From: Brachybacterium sp. P6-10-X1
GTDB taxonomy: Bacteria > Actinomycetota > Actinomycetes > Actinomycetales > Dermabacteraceae
NCBI RefSeq assembly: GCF_001969445.1
Contig: NZ_CP017297.1
Coordinates: 372,001 to 436,000, forward strand
Direction of reading: 5' to 3'
Length of the DNA: 64,000 bases
The notes beneath the pieces were generated by a model. It made no database searches. It worked only from the letters and a program-made list of their open reading frames with translations, and had not been told where the DNA came from. Made by a program: the position numbers and the translations under genes. Shown piece by piece: positions 37,999 through 53,300 of the stretch (positions are counted from its first letter, which is position 1; every line of letters starts with the position of its first letter).

Positions 37999-38616
37999 AT
38001 GTTCGTCCTGTCCCTCTCCGGCACCGCGGTGCGCGCCCGGACAGGCTCCGACCCGGTGCCGGCGCTGCTGGACACCCTGGAAGCCGTCCCGCTCGCGCGT
38101 CCCGCAGAACGCACGGCGGGGCCCGAGGTCCTGGCGGTGGCCTCCCGGGCCGAGGACGCGCTCGATGCGCTGCTGCGCGCTCGCGAGGAGGGACCGTGGC
38201 GGATCGGCCTCGGGATCGGGGCCGTCGACCGTCCACTGCCCGGCTCCGTCCGCGAGCTGGCGGGGCCGGCGGTCGAGGCCGCCGCCGCGGCAGCGGGCGG
38301 CGCCCGGACCACCTCCGGCGTGGCGATCGAGGTGCGCGCCGCCGACCAGCGCCAGCGCGGGACGGCCGAGGACGCCGAGGCGGTGCTGCGGCTGATCGGC
38401 TGGATGGTCCGCACCCGCAATCGCGGGCAATGGCAGGCCGTGCGAGCTCTGCGCGAGGACCCCGGGGCGACCCAGGCGCAGCTCGCACAGCGGCTCGGCG
38501 TGACCCAGCAGACCGTCTCCCGGGCCGTGCGCACCAGCGGCTGGCGCGAGGAGAGCGCGGCCCATCCGCTGGCCGTGCGCCTGCTGAGCATGATCGACCT
38601 CACGTCGACGCGGTGA
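37999..38616 (+). CDS. SatD-like protein with C-terminal helix-turn-helix
   Basis: A 205-residue soluble protein. The N-terminal domain (about 1-115) contains WRIGLGIGAVDRPLPGSVRELAGPAV, which resembles the SatD family. The C-terminus has a helix-turn-helix (about 155-180; ATQAQLAQRLGVTQQTVSRAVRTSGW) suited to DNA binding. The function is unknown; a regulator is likely. I chose the ATG at 37999. An in-frame ATG at 37919 lies within the -10 box and is excluded if that promoter is real. efp follows 74 nt downstream under its own promoter. Confidence 0.55.
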   Translation: MFVLSLSGTAVRARTGSDPVPALLDTLEAVPLARPAERTAGPEVLAVASRAEDALDALLRAREEGPWRIGLGIGAVDRPLPGSVRELAGPAVEAAAAAAGGARTTSGVAIEVRAADQRQRGTAEDAEAVLRLIGWMVRTRNRGQWQAVRALREDPGATQAQLAQRLGVTQQTVSRAVRTSGWREESAAHPLAVRLLSMIDLTSTR

Positions 38617-38653
38617 GGTCCGCGCATCCGCCGGAACGCGCGTGAGCGCGCTG

Positions 38654-38659
38654 TACCCT
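38654..38659 (+). promoter_or_regulatory. -10 box of efp-nusB
   Basis: TACCCT, giving a short leader of about 25 nt that contains the Shine-Dalgarno sequence GAGGAGA before the efp ATG at 38691. Confidence 0.45.
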
Positions 38660-38690
38660 GGGGTCGCCCCGACGACAACCGAGGAGACTC

Positions 38691-39248
38691 ATGGCGACGA
38701 CGAACGATCTGAAGAACGGGATGGTGCTCGTTCTGGACAAGCAGCTGTGGAGCGTGGTCGAGTTCCAGCACGTGAAGCCCGGCAAGGGCCCTGCCTTCGT
38801 GCGCACCAAGCTGAAGAACGTGATGTCCGGCAAGGGCGTCGACAAGACGTTCAACGCGGGGATGAAGGTCGAGACCGCGACGGTCGACCGCCGCGACATG
38901 CAGTACCTGTACAACGACGGCACCGACTTCGTCTTCATGGACGCCTCCGACTACGAGCAGATCAGCCTTTCCCCGGAGACCGTCGGCGACACCAAGGACT
39001 TCATGACGGAGAACCAGGACGTCGTCGTCGCGTTCCACGAGGAAGCACCGCTGTTCGTCGAGCTGCCCGCGAACGTCGTGCTCACCGTGACGACGACGGA
39101 GCCGGGCCTGCAGGGCGACCGTTCCAGCGGCGGCACCAAGCCCGCGACCCTGGAGACAGGACGCGAGATCCAGGTGCCCCTGTTCCTGAACGAGGGCGAC
39201 CAGGTCAAGGTCAGCACGGCCACCGGCGAGTACAAGGAGCGAGCCTGA
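38691..39248 (+). CDS. efp: translation elongation factor P
   Basis: Rescues ribosomes stalled at consecutive prolines by entering next to the P site. It has 185 residues: an N-terminal KOW-like domain, a middle OB domain and a C-terminal OB domain ending [17 protein letters not shown]. The tip loop [10 protein letters not shown] has Lys32 at the position that is modified in some bacteria. No modifying-enzyme gene is in the window, so its modification state is unknown. It is followed 1 nt later by nusB, the standard pairing. Confidence 0.97.
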   Translation: MATTNDLKNGMVLVLDKQLWSVVEFQHVKPGKGPAFVRTKLKNVMSGKGVDKTFNAGMKVETATVDRRDMQYLYNDGTDFVFMDASDYEQISLSPETVGDTKDFMTENQDVVVAFHEEAPLFVELPANVVLTVTTTEPGLQGDRSSGGTKPATLETGREIQVPLFLNEGDQVKVSTATGEYKERA

Positions 39249-39249
39249 G

Positions 39250-39786
39250 GTGACCGGCCCTGACGACGCCGACGTCCCGTCCGCCGGGCGCGGCACCGGC
39301 CTCCCCCTCCCGCGGCGGGAGGGGGCCGAGGTCGAGTTCGAGCGCACGGTGCCGGCGGTCACCGACCGGCTCCACCGGCGCTCGCGCGATCGCATCCGCG
39401 CCCTCGACGTGCTCTTCGAGGCCGATGCCCGGGACCTCGACGTGCTCGACGTCCTCGCCGAGCGGATCCGGCGCACCGCCGCCCAGAGCCCGCTGCCCCA
39501 GCCCGCGCGCGACCTGGTCGAGCTCTACGCCCCGCAGGCGCAGGACATCGACGAGGACATCGCGACCCACTCGCGGGACTGGCCCCTGCGCCGGATGCCC
39601 GCCGTGGACCGCGCGATCCTCCGCCTGGGCAGCGCCGAGGTGCTGTACGGCGCGGACGAGACCGGTCGGGGAGCGATCATCGGCGAGTACACGAAGATCG
39701 CCGAAGTGCTCTCGACCGACGACTCGCCGCGCTTCGTCAACGGCCTGCTGCAGCGCCTGGCCGATGTCCGCGGCCTGCTGACCTGA
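39250..39786 (+). CDS. nusB: transcription antitermination factor NusB
   Basis: Part of the NusB-NusE complex that allows processive transcription of rRNA operons. It has 178 residues. The all-helical NusB domain begins near RRSRDRIRALDVLFEADARD and ends with IIGEYTKIAEVLSTDDSPRFVNGLL. A disordered extension of about 40 residues precedes it, so the GTG at 39250 could be replaced by a later start; I keep it because it follows the efp stop directly. It ends at a small hairpin before the pyr leader. Confidence 0.93.
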   Translation: MTGPDDADVPSAGRGTGLPLPRREGAEVEFERTVPAVTDRLHRRSRDRIRALDVLFEADARDLDVLDVLAERIRRTAAQSPLPQPARDLVELYAPQAQDIDEDIATHSRDWPLRRMPAVDRAILRLGSAEVLYGADETGRGAIIGEYTKIAEVLSTDDSPRFVNGLLQRLADVRGLLT

Positions 39787-39810
39787 CCCACCGCTCAGCG
39801 CCGTCCGGGA

Positions 39811-39828
39811 CCTCGGAGCCGTCCGAGG
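39811..39828 (+). terminator. small hairpin after nusB
   Basis: CCTCGGA (39811-39817) pairs with TCCGAGG (39822-39828) around a GCCG loop, 25 nt after the nusB stop and before the pyr promoter. Confidence 0.45.
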
Positions 39829-39862
39829 GATGGTCGCCCCCGCGGCGATCCGACGGACCCCG

Positions 39863-41530
<1,668 letters not shown>

Positions 41531-41541
<11 letters not shown>

Positions 41542-42874
41542 GACCCACGCACAGAGCTCACCCGGCGCGGGCGGCGAAGCCGCTGCGCTGCTGATCCGAG
41601 GGGGCCGGCCCTACGGCGAGACCGTGGCGGACCTGCTCCTGGTCGGCGGCCGGATCGAGTCCGTCGGCCCCGATCTCGAGGCCCCCGTCGGCGCCGAGAT
41701 CGTCGAGGCCGACGGCTGCATCGTGCTCCCCGGCCTGGTGGACCTCCACACCCACCTGCGCGAACCCGGCGGGGAGGAGGCCGAGACGGTCGAGACCGGT
41801 ACCCGGGCCGCCGCCCGCGGGGGCTTCACCGCCGTGCACGCGATGGCCAACACCATGCCCGTGGCCGACACCGCCGGCGTGGTCGAGCAGGTCGCCCGCC
41901 GCGGCGAGACCGCCGGCTGGTGCGCCGTCCGCCCCGTCGGCGCCGTGACCGTGGGTCTGGCGGGTGAGCGGCTCGCCGAGCTGGATGCGATGGCGAACTC
42001 CCGCGCTCAGGTCCGTGTGTTCAGCGACGACGGCAAGTGCGTGCATGATCCCGTGCTGATGCGCCGTGCTCTGGAGTACGTGAAGTCCTTCGACGGCGTC
42101 ATCGCACAGCACGCCCAGGACCCGCGGCTGACCGAGGGCGCCCAGATGCACGAGGGCGTCGTCTCCGCCGAGCTCGGGCTGTCCGGCTGGCCCGCCGTCG
42201 CCGAGGAGTCGATCATCGCCCGCGACGTGCTGCTGGCGCAGCACGTCGGCTCGCGCCTGCACGTGTGCCACCTGTCCACGGCAGGCAGCGTCGACATCGT
42301 GCGGTGGGCCAAGCAGCGCGGCATCGCGGTGACCGCCGAGGTCACGCCGCACCACCTGCTGCTGACCGACGAGACCGTGCGCCGCTTCGATCCCGTGTTC
42401 AAGGTGAATCCGCCCCTGCGCACCGCCGAGGACGTCGAGGCGGTCCGCGAGGGCCTCGCCGACGGCACCATCGACATCGTCGCCACCGATCACGCGCCCC
42501 ACCCGCGCGACGCCAAGGACCGCGAATGGGATCAGGCCGCGATGGGGATGACCGGCCTCGAGACGGCCCTCTCCCTCGTCCAGCACACCATGGTCGATCC
42601 GGGCCGGCTGACCTGGCGGGACGTCGCCCGGGTGCTGTCCGAGAAGCCCGCAGAGATCGGGCGCGATCAGTACCAGGGGCGCCCGCTCGCCCCCGGCGCC
42701 CCTGCGCACCTGCTGGTGTGGGACCCGCGCCCGAAGCGCCCGGCCGACCCGACCGAGCACGCCTCCCGCGGCCGGAACTCGCCCTTCGCCGGTCTCGAGC
42801 TGCCCGGGACGAATCGGCTGACGGTGCTCGACGGCCGCGCCACCGTGCGCGACGGCGCCGTGGTGAACCGCTGA
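41531..42874 (+). CDS. pyrC: dihydroorotase (class I)
   Basis: Cyclises carbamoyl aspartate to dihydroorotate. It has 447 residues from the GTG at 41531, which lies inside the end of pyrB. Zinc ligands His73 and His75 occur in [11 protein letters not shown]; further family motifs are [18 protein letters not shown] and ATDHAPH with the catalytic Asp. This is the class I type, which in some bacteria forms a complex with PyrB; that interaction is possible here but not shown. The stop overlaps the next start by 1 nt (TGATG). Confidence 0.95.
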
Positions 42875-43365
42875 TGGACCAGCTGGTGCCGGTCCTCGCC
42901 CTGGCCGCCCTGTTCGTCGTGATCCTGGTGCTGATGGCCCGGGGCTGGCGGCGCCGAGGGCGCTCCCAGCAGTGTCTTCCCGCCCCGTCCACGGCGACGC
43001 TTCCCGAGCTCGGCGAGGACACGGAGACCGGGCCCCTGGCGGCGACCTACGTCTGCACGGTGCTCGCCGGTCGTCCGCTCGAGCGCGTCGTCGCCCACTC
43101 CCTCGGCCAGCGCGCCGCGGCCGAGGTCGCCGTCGGCTCCGACGGCACCTGGCACATCGACCGGGAGGGGACCGACGCCCTCACCGTCCCCGCCTCGGCC
43201 GTCGAGGAGGTCACCGCCGGACCCGGCATGGCCGGCAAGTTCATCGGCGGCGACGGCGTCCTCATCCTCCGCTGGCGCCTCGGCGACCAGCTCCTCGACA
43301 CCGGTCTGCGCCTCGCCCGACGCGAGGACCACGACCTCCTGCTCTCCCGGAAGGAGCACTCATGA
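42874..43365 (+). CDS. membrane protein with a PH-like domain, embedded in the pyr operon
   Basis: A 163-residue protein with one N-terminal membrane helix (about 5-22; [17 protein letters not shown]), a basic stop-transfer GWRRRGR and a cytosolic beta-rich domain (about 55-160) that looks like a PH-type fold. The function is unknown. A protein of this type lies between pyrC and carA in many actinobacteria, including mycobacteria, so it is a conserved operon member rather than an intruder. It overlaps pyrC by 1 nt and carA by 4 nt, implying matched expression with the pathway. Confidence 0.82.
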   Translation: MDQLVPVLALAALFVVILVLMARGWRRRGRSQQCLPAPSTATLPELGEDTETGPLAATYVCTVLAGRPLERVVAHSLGQRAAAEVAVGSDGTWHIDREGTDALTVPASAVEEVTAGPGMAGKFIGGDGVLILRWRLGDQLLDTGLRLARREDHDLLLSRKEHS

Positions 43366-44620
43366 CCGCCTCTGCCCCGCCCCCGTCCCCGACACCGGCA
43401 TCCTCCGCCCGCCCCACCGCCTCCCGTGCCCGAGCCGAGCGGGCGCTGCTGGTCCTCGAGGACGGCACCGTCCTGCGCGGCTCCGCTTACGGCGCCCGCG
43501 GCTCCCGGCTGGGCGAGGTCGTCTTCACCACCGGCATGACCGGGTACCAGGAGACCCTCACCGACCCCTCCTACGCCGGACAGATCGTCGTGCAGACCGC
43601 GCCCCACATCGGCAACACGGGGGCGAACGCCCAGGACATGGAGTCCCGCAAGCTCTGGGTGCGCGGGTACGCCGTGCGAGATGCCAGCCGCATCGTCTCC
43701 AGCCACCGCGCCGAGCAGTCCCTCGACGACCTGCTGACGAGCAGCGACGTCGTCGGCATCAGCGACATCGACACCCGCATGCTCACCCGCATCCTGCGCG
43801 AGGTCGGCTCGATGCGCGGCGGCGTCTTCTCCGGGGCGGCCCTGGACGCCTCCGAGCAGGAGCTGCTGGAGACGGTGCGCGCCCAACCCGCGATGAGCGG
43901 CGCCAGCTTCGTCGAGGAGGTGACCATCGCCCAGCCCGTCGTCCTCGAGCCCGAGGGGGAGGCGATCGGCACCGTCGCCGCCGTCGACCTCGGCATCAAG
44001 GGCGCCTCGCCGCGCAGCATGCTCTCCCGCGGCCTGCGGGTCCACCTGCTGCCGGCGACCTCCACCCTCGAGGAGCTGCTGGCCGTCGCCCCCGACGCCG
44101 TGTTCTTCTCCAACGGCCCCGGGGACCCCGCTGCGGCGGACGCCCAGGTGGAGCTGCTGCGCGGCGTCCTGGACGCGGGCGTGCCCTTCTTCGGCATCTG
44201 CTTCGGCAACCAGCTGCTGGGCCGGGCGCTCGGCTTCGACACCTACAAGCTGAAGTTCGGCCACCGTGGCATCAACCAGCCCGTGCTGGACCGCGAGACC
44301 GGGAAGGTCGAGATCACCGCCCACAACCACGGCTTCGCCGTCGACGTCCCGCTCCAGGGCGAGCACCTCGCCCCGTACCGCGGCGGCCGCTACGGCCGGG
44401 TCGTCGTCACCCACGTCGGCCTCAACGACGACGTCGTGGAGGGCATCCGCTGCCTGGACCGGCCCGCCTACTCCGTCCAGTACCACCCCGAGGCCGCCGG
44501 CGGACCGCACGACGCCTCCTACCTCTTCGATCGTCTCGTGGACCTCGTGGCCGAGCGACGCGGCGGGTCTGCTGACACCGCCGCCGCCCCGCACCTCCCG
44601 TCCTCGCAGAAGGAGTCCTG

Positions 44621-44621
<1 letters not shown>
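43362..44621 (+). CDS. carA: carbamoyl-phosphate synthase small (glutaminase) subunit
   Basis: Hydrolyses glutamine and passes ammonia to CarB for carbamoyl phosphate, used in pyrimidine and arginine synthesis. It has 419 residues. The N-terminal domain starts near [19 protein letters not shown] after a Ser/Ala/Pro-rich tail of about 25 residues. The class I amidotransferase domain has the nucleophile Cys in [15 protein letters not shown] and the His/Glu in [11 protein letters not shown]. The start overlaps the PH-like gene (ATGA) and has AAGGAG upstream. The stop overlaps carB by 1 nt. Confidence 0.97.
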
Positions 44622-47970
<3,349 letters not shown>

Positions 47971-47974
<4 letters not shown>

Positions 47975-48816
47975 GCGCGGCGTCCACCGCCTTCGGGGCC
48001 CGGCTGCGCGACGCGGTCGCCGCCCATGGTCGGATCGTCGCCGGCATCGATCCCCACGCCTCCCTGCTGGAGGCCTGGGGACTGTCGGACACGCCGGAGG
48101 GACTGGCCGCGTTCTCCCGCACGGCGCTGGACGCCGTCGCGGGAGAGGTCTGCGCGATCAAGCCGCAGTCGGCCTTCTTCGAGCGCCACGGCGCCGCCGG
48201 CGTCGCGGTGCTCGAGGAGCTCCTCGCCGCCGCCAGCGCCCGCGGGGTGCTGAGCATCCTGGACGTCAAGCGGGGAGACATCGGCTCCACCATGGCGGCC
48301 TATGCCGAGGCGCATCTGCGTCCGGGGGCCCCGCTCGAGGCGGACGCCATCACCGTCAGCCCCTATCTCGGGGCCGGATCCACGGACCCCGCCATCCGGC
48401 TCGCGCTCGAGCACGGCAAGGGAGTGTTCCTGCTCGCCCTGACCTCCAATCCCGACGGGCCGCAGGTCCAGCACGCCGCCACCGTCGATGACACGCCGGT
48501 GGCACGAGAGATCGCGCGACACGCCGAGGATCTCGGATCCGGCGCGCCGGGGGAGTGGGGGAGCATCGGCCTGGTCGTCGGCGCGACGGTCGGGGACGCC
48601 TATCGACGGCTCGGCCTCGACCGCGCAGCCCCCTCGGCGCCGCTGCTCGCCCCTGGATTCGGAGCCCAGGGCGCCGGACCTGCGCAGATGCCTGAGGTGT
48701 TCGGTGACAGTGCAGGTCACGTGCTGGTTTCGCTGTCCCGCGGGATCCTGTCGGTCGGGCCGGACCCGACGGCTGTGAGGGCCCGGGTCCACCAGCTGCG
48801 CGCACAGTACAGCTGA
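47971..48816 (+). CDS. pyrF: orotidine 5'-phosphate decarboxylase (type 2)
   Basis: Last step of UMP synthesis. It has 281 residues and is of the longer type 2 found in actinobacteria. The catalytic Lys/Asp are in [17 protein letters not shown]; other signatures are [21 protein letters not shown] and [10 protein letters not shown]. It closes the operon. pyrD and pyrE are not in the window. The start overlaps carB (ATGA). A hairpin follows about 40 nt after the stop. Confidence 0.96.
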
Positions 48817-48857
48817 CCCGCGCAGCGGTCCGTCCCGGTCCGCCGATCCCACCCGTG

Positions 48858-48890
48858 CGGGGCCTCCGGAGTGCTTCCGAGAGGGCCCCG
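48858..48890 (+). terminator. terminator of the pyr operon
   Basis: CGGGGCC (48858-48864) pairs with GGCCCCG (48884-48890). The interior adds CGGA/TCCG with small unpaired bulges around a GTGCT loop. Confidence 0.5.
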
Positions 48891-48960
48891 AATCGGCCCC
48901 GAACCGCACCGGACCTGGGATTGTGCGTGTCAGAAGTGGGCTCGGACACGCCATGGGGGT

Positions 48961-48966
48961 TACGCT
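48961..48966 (+). promoter_or_regulatory. -10 box of the mihF operon
   Basis: TACGCT. The start near 48973 gives a leader of about 57 nt before the mihF GTG. Confidence 0.4.
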
Positions 48967-49029
48967 CTTCGAACAGCGGGAGCCTTCCGGTCCCCGCCCG
49001 TCACCAGCAAGAGAACTGAGGTAAGAACT

Positions 49030-49356
49030 GTGGCTCTCCCTCCCCTCACCCCTGAGCAGCGGGCCGAGGCCCTGAAGAAGGCCGCCGAGGCTCGTCGTGA
49101 GCGCGCGGCCATCAAGGCCCGGCTCAAGGACAGCGCCGGCCGTCGCGGCAAGGAGATCAAGAAGGTCCTCGACGAGGCCGAGACCAACGAGATCGTCGGT
49201 CGTCTCCGTGTCGCCGCCCTGCTCGAAGCCCTCCCGGGCGTCGGCAAGGTGAAGGCCCAGCAGATCATGGAGGAGATCGGCATCTCCCCCTCCCGCAAGA
49301 TCCGCGGGCTCGGCTCCCACCAGGCGGAGAAGCTCGTCGCCCACTTCTCCGAGTGA
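49030..49356 (+). CDS. mihF: integration host factor, actinobacterial type (mIHF)
   Basis: A nucleoid-associated DNA-binding protein, unrelated in fold to proteobacterial IHF. It has 108 residues from the GTG at 49030. A long basic N-terminal helix ([20 protein letters not shown]) is followed by a helix-two-turn-helix with [20 protein letters not shown] and [14 protein letters not shown], which grips the minor groove. It is linked to gmk by a 4-nt overlap (GTGA), the conserved actinobacterial order mihF-gmk-rpoZ-coaBC-metK. Confidence 0.96.
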   Translation: MALPPLTPEQRAEALKKAAEARRERAAIKARLKDSAGRRGKEIKKVLDEAETNEIVGRLRVAALLEALPGVGKVKAQQIMEEIGISPSRKIRGLGSHQAEKLVAHFSE

Positions 49357-49949
49357 CCGGACCCCACCGGGCCGGTGCCGACACGGCACCGGCCCCGGTG
49401 ACTGTCCTGGCCGGCCCCACCGCGGTCGGCAAGGGCACGGTCTCCGCCAAGATCCGTGAGCAGTACCCGCAGATCTGGCTCTCCGTCTCGGCGACCACCC
49501 GCCCGCCCCGACCCGGTGAGGTCGACGGCGTGCACTACCGCTTCGTGAGCGAGGACGAGTTCACCCGCCTGGTCGAGACCGACCAGATGCTCGAGTGGGC
49601 CACCGTCCACGGCCGCCACCGCTACGGCACGCCCCGCGGTCCGGTCGACGAGGCCGTCGCGGACGGTCACCCGGTGCTGCTGGAGATCGACCTCGCCGGC
49701 GCCCGGCAGATCCGTCGCACGGTCCCCGAGGCACGCTTCGTCTTCCTCGCCCCGCCCAGCTGGGAGTCGCTCGTCGAGCGTCTCGTGGGCCGGGGCACCG
49801 AGACCGCCGAAGAGCGCGAGCGTCGCCTTCTGACCGCGCGCCGCGAGCTCGCCGCCGAGAGCGAGTTCGACGTCACCATCGTCAACGACGAGGTGCTGCG
49901 CGCCACCGCGGAGCTCGCCGCCCTGCTGGGCGTGCGCGACCTCACCTGA
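49353..49949 (+). CDS. gmk: guanylate kinase
   Basis: Phosphorylates GMP to GDP with ATP. It has 198 residues. The P-loop reads [11 protein letters not shown] (Thr-Ala in place of the more common Ser-Gly, which is tolerated). The GMP-binding region has [22 protein letters not shown] and [13 protein letters not shown], and the Asp of [13 protein letters not shown] follows. The GTG start overlaps the mihF stop. rpoZ begins 83 nt later and has its own likely promoter (TATCCT at 49991-49996). Confidence 0.95.
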   Translation: MTGPHRAGADTAPAPVTVLAGPTAVGKGTVSAKIREQYPQIWLSVSATTRPPRPGEVDGVHYRFVSEDEFTRLVETDQMLEWATVHGRHRYGTPRGPVDEAVADGHPVLLEIDLAGARQIRRTVPEARFVFLAPPSWESLVERLVGRGTETAEERERRLLTARRELAAESEFDVTIVNDEVLRATAELAALLGVRDLT

Positions 49950-49990
49950 ACCGCGCGCCGGACCCCTCGCCCTCGCACCGCTCGAGGGCG

Positions 49991-49996
49991 TATCCT
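49991..49996 (+). promoter_or_regulatory. internal -10 box before rpoZ
   Basis: TATCCT in the gmk-rpoZ gap. It gives a leader of about 30 nt with GAAGGGA before the rpoZ GTG at 50033. Confidence 0.45.
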
Positions 49997-50032
49997 GGGA
50001 CGTCGCACGCCGAAACTCTCGAAGGGACATCC

Positions 50033-50395
50033 GTGGCCGGAACAGTCGCTCAGCCCGAAGGCATCACGAACCCCCCGATCGACCGTCTCCTGGAGACCGT
50101 CGACTCCAAGTACGCGCTGGTGCTCTACGGCTCCCAGCGCGCCCGCCAGATCAACGCCTACTACTCGCAGCTCTCCGAGGGCCTGCTCGAGTTCGTCGGC
50201 CCGCTGGTGGACGTCGAGAACCAGGAGAAGCCGCTGTCGATCGCGCTCCGCGAGATCGACGAGGGTCTGCTGACGGTCCGCGAGATCGACGAGGCCGAGT
50301 ACGCCGCGCAGAACGAGCCCGATCCGAACGCTCCGGCTCCGCTCAAGCTCGGCGACGACGCCCCGGAGATCCCGCCGACCGACTTCTCCTTCTGA
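50033..50395 (+). CDS. rpoZ: RNA polymerase omega subunit
   Basis: Small subunit that stabilises the beta' subunit. It has 120 residues from the GTG at 50033. The core [29 protein letters not shown] matches actinobacterial omega, as does the conserved segment [21 protein letters not shown]. The acidic tail (residues 90-120) is typical. It sits between gmk and coaBC as expected. Confidence 0.95.
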   Translation: MAGTVAQPEGITNPPIDRLLETVDSKYALVLYGSQRARQINAYYSQLSEGLLEFVGPLVDVENQEKPLSIALREIDEGLLTVREIDEAEYAAQNEPDPNAPAPLKLGDDAPEIPPTDFSF

Positions 50396-50431
50396 TCGCC
50401 CCCTGATCCCTGCCTGCCCCTGGGAGGCCCG

Positions 50432-51702
50432 ATGAGTTCCGTGCCGCGCACCCTCGAGGGTGCCCGCGTGCTGGTCGGCGTCGGGGGCGGGATCGCCGCC
50501 TACAAGACCGCGCACCTGGTGCGCGGTCTTGTCGGTTCCGGCGCCGATGTCCGCGTGCTGCCCACCGCCGCCTCCCTCGAGTTCGTGGGCGCCGCGACCT
50601 GGGAGGCGCTCAGCCACCACCGTGTCCTCACCTCCGTCTTCGAGGACGTCGAGGAGGTGGCGCACGTGCGCTACGGCCAGGAGGCCGACCTGGTCGTGAT
50701 CGCACCGGCCACCGCCGACCTGCTCGCACGGATGCGCATCGGGCGCGCCGACGACCTGCTCACCGCCTCGCTGCTGGTCACGCGAGCCCCCGTGGTCGTG
50801 GCCCCGGCGATGCACACCGAGATGTGGGAGCATCCCTCCACGCTCGAGAACGTCCGCGAGCTGCGCGAGCGCGGCATCACCGTGCTCGAGCCGGCCGTGG
50901 GCCGCCTCACGGGGCCGGATTCGGGGCCCGGACGCCTGCCCGAGCCCGAGGCGCTGCTCGAGTCGGCCCGCGCCGCGATCGCCGCCCCTCGTGACCAGCG
51001 GGGCGGCGTGCTGCGCGACCTGGTCGGCCGCGAGCTGCTGATCACCGCGGGCGGCACCCGCGAGGATCTCGACCCGGTCCGTTTCCTCGCCAACCATTCC
51101 TCGGGTCTGCAGGGTTGGGCCCTCGCTCACGCCGCCCTCGTGCGCGGCGCCCGGGTGCGTCTGGCCGCGGCCTCGGTCGACCTCGAGACCCCGCCGGGCG
51201 CCAGCCGTCTCGACGTCCGCAGCGCCGGCGAGCTCGCTGATGCCGTCGCCGAGCACCGCGGACGGGTCGATGCCCTGGTCATGGCCGCTGCTGTGGCTGA
51301 TTTCACGGCGGCCGAGCGGGCGGGGGAGAAGATCAAGAAGGATGACGCCGATGAGGACTCGGTGCCACGGATCGCCCTGCGCCGCACCGAGGACATCCTT
51401 CGCTCCAGCGTCCTGGACCGCGGGGACGCCGCGGGCCCCGCGATCGTGGGCTTCGCCGCCGAGACCGGCGGGAACGGCAGCTCCGCCCTCGAGCTGGCCC
51501 GGGACAAGGCTCGTCGCAAGGGGGCCGATCTGCTGGTCTTCAACGACATCACCGCCGGGGTGTTCGGCTCCTCGCACAACGCCGTGCGCATCCTGGATCG
51601 CCAGGGGCAGGAGATCGCCGAGGCCGCGGGGTCCAAGACAGCCGTCGCCCACGCCGTGCTCGACGAGCTCACCTCGGTGCTGCCGCCCGTATCCTGGTCG
51701 GC

Positions 51703-51706
<4 letters not shown>
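50432..51706 (+). CDS. coaBC: phosphopantothenoylcysteine synthetase/decarboxylase
   Basis: Two steps of coenzyme A synthesis. It has 424 residues. The N-terminal CoaC flavoprotein half has [17 protein letters not shown], the catalytic His region [23 protein letters not shown] and the PAMHTEMW loop. The C-terminal CoaB half, from about residue 195, has [24 protein letters not shown] and the Lys motif EKIKK, with VGFAAET and DLLVFNDI. Its last codons overlap the metK start (ATGA) and contain a possible metK promoter. Confidence 0.95.
51690..51695 (+). promoter_or_regulatory. possible leaderless metK promoter inside coaBC
   Basis: TATCCT lies 7 nt before the metK ATG at 51703, within the last codons of coaBC. 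The spacing matches the leaderless pattern elsewhere in the window. It may be chance, because metK is also translationally coupled to coaBC. Confidence 0.35.
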
Positions 51707-52907
<1,201 letters not shown>

Positions 52908-52911
<4 letters not shown>

Positions 52912-53300
52912 GCGCCGCGAGCACCCCCGCCCGCGGTCTCGACCCGGAGCTGGTCGCGCGGCTGAAGCGCGACGAGGCGGGCCTGATCACCGCCGTCGTC
53001 CAGGATGCGAGCGATGACCGCGTGCTGATGGTCGGGTGGATGGACGACGAGGCGCTGGCCCGGACCCTGAGCACCGGGCGCGCCACCTACTGGTCCCGCT
53101 CCCGCGCCGAGTACTGGCGCAAGGGCGACACCAGCGGGAACGTCCAGTGGGTGCGCTCTGTCGCCATCGACTGCGACGGCGATACCCTGCTGGTCCGCGT
53201 CGACCAGGTCGGCGCCGCCTGCCACCGCGGCACCGACACCTGCTTCGACGGCGGCGACCTCGGCGCCGTCGTCCTGGATCCTACGGAGCGCACTGCATGA
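52908..53300 (+). CDS. hisI: phosphoribosyl-AMP cyclohydrolase
   Basis: Third step of histidine synthesis, opening the purine ring of PR-AMP. It has 130 residues and is monofunctional, without a HisE domain. Metal and catalytic residues lie in [19 protein letters not shown] and [35 protein letters not shown] is the other signature. The GTG start overlaps metK (GTGA) and the stop overlaps trpE (ATGA). Its usual neighbour hisF is 47 kb away, beside parE. Confidence 0.96.

Noticed and set aside
51660-51702. SAM riboswitch in front of metK
   Set aside because: The sequence before metK is the coding end of coaBC and the genes overlap, leaving no room for a leader RNA.
53200-53297. Trp attenuator or leader peptide before trpE
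   Set aside because: trpE overlaps hisI by 4 nt and no Trp-codon-rich short frame or terminator/antiterminator pair is visible.
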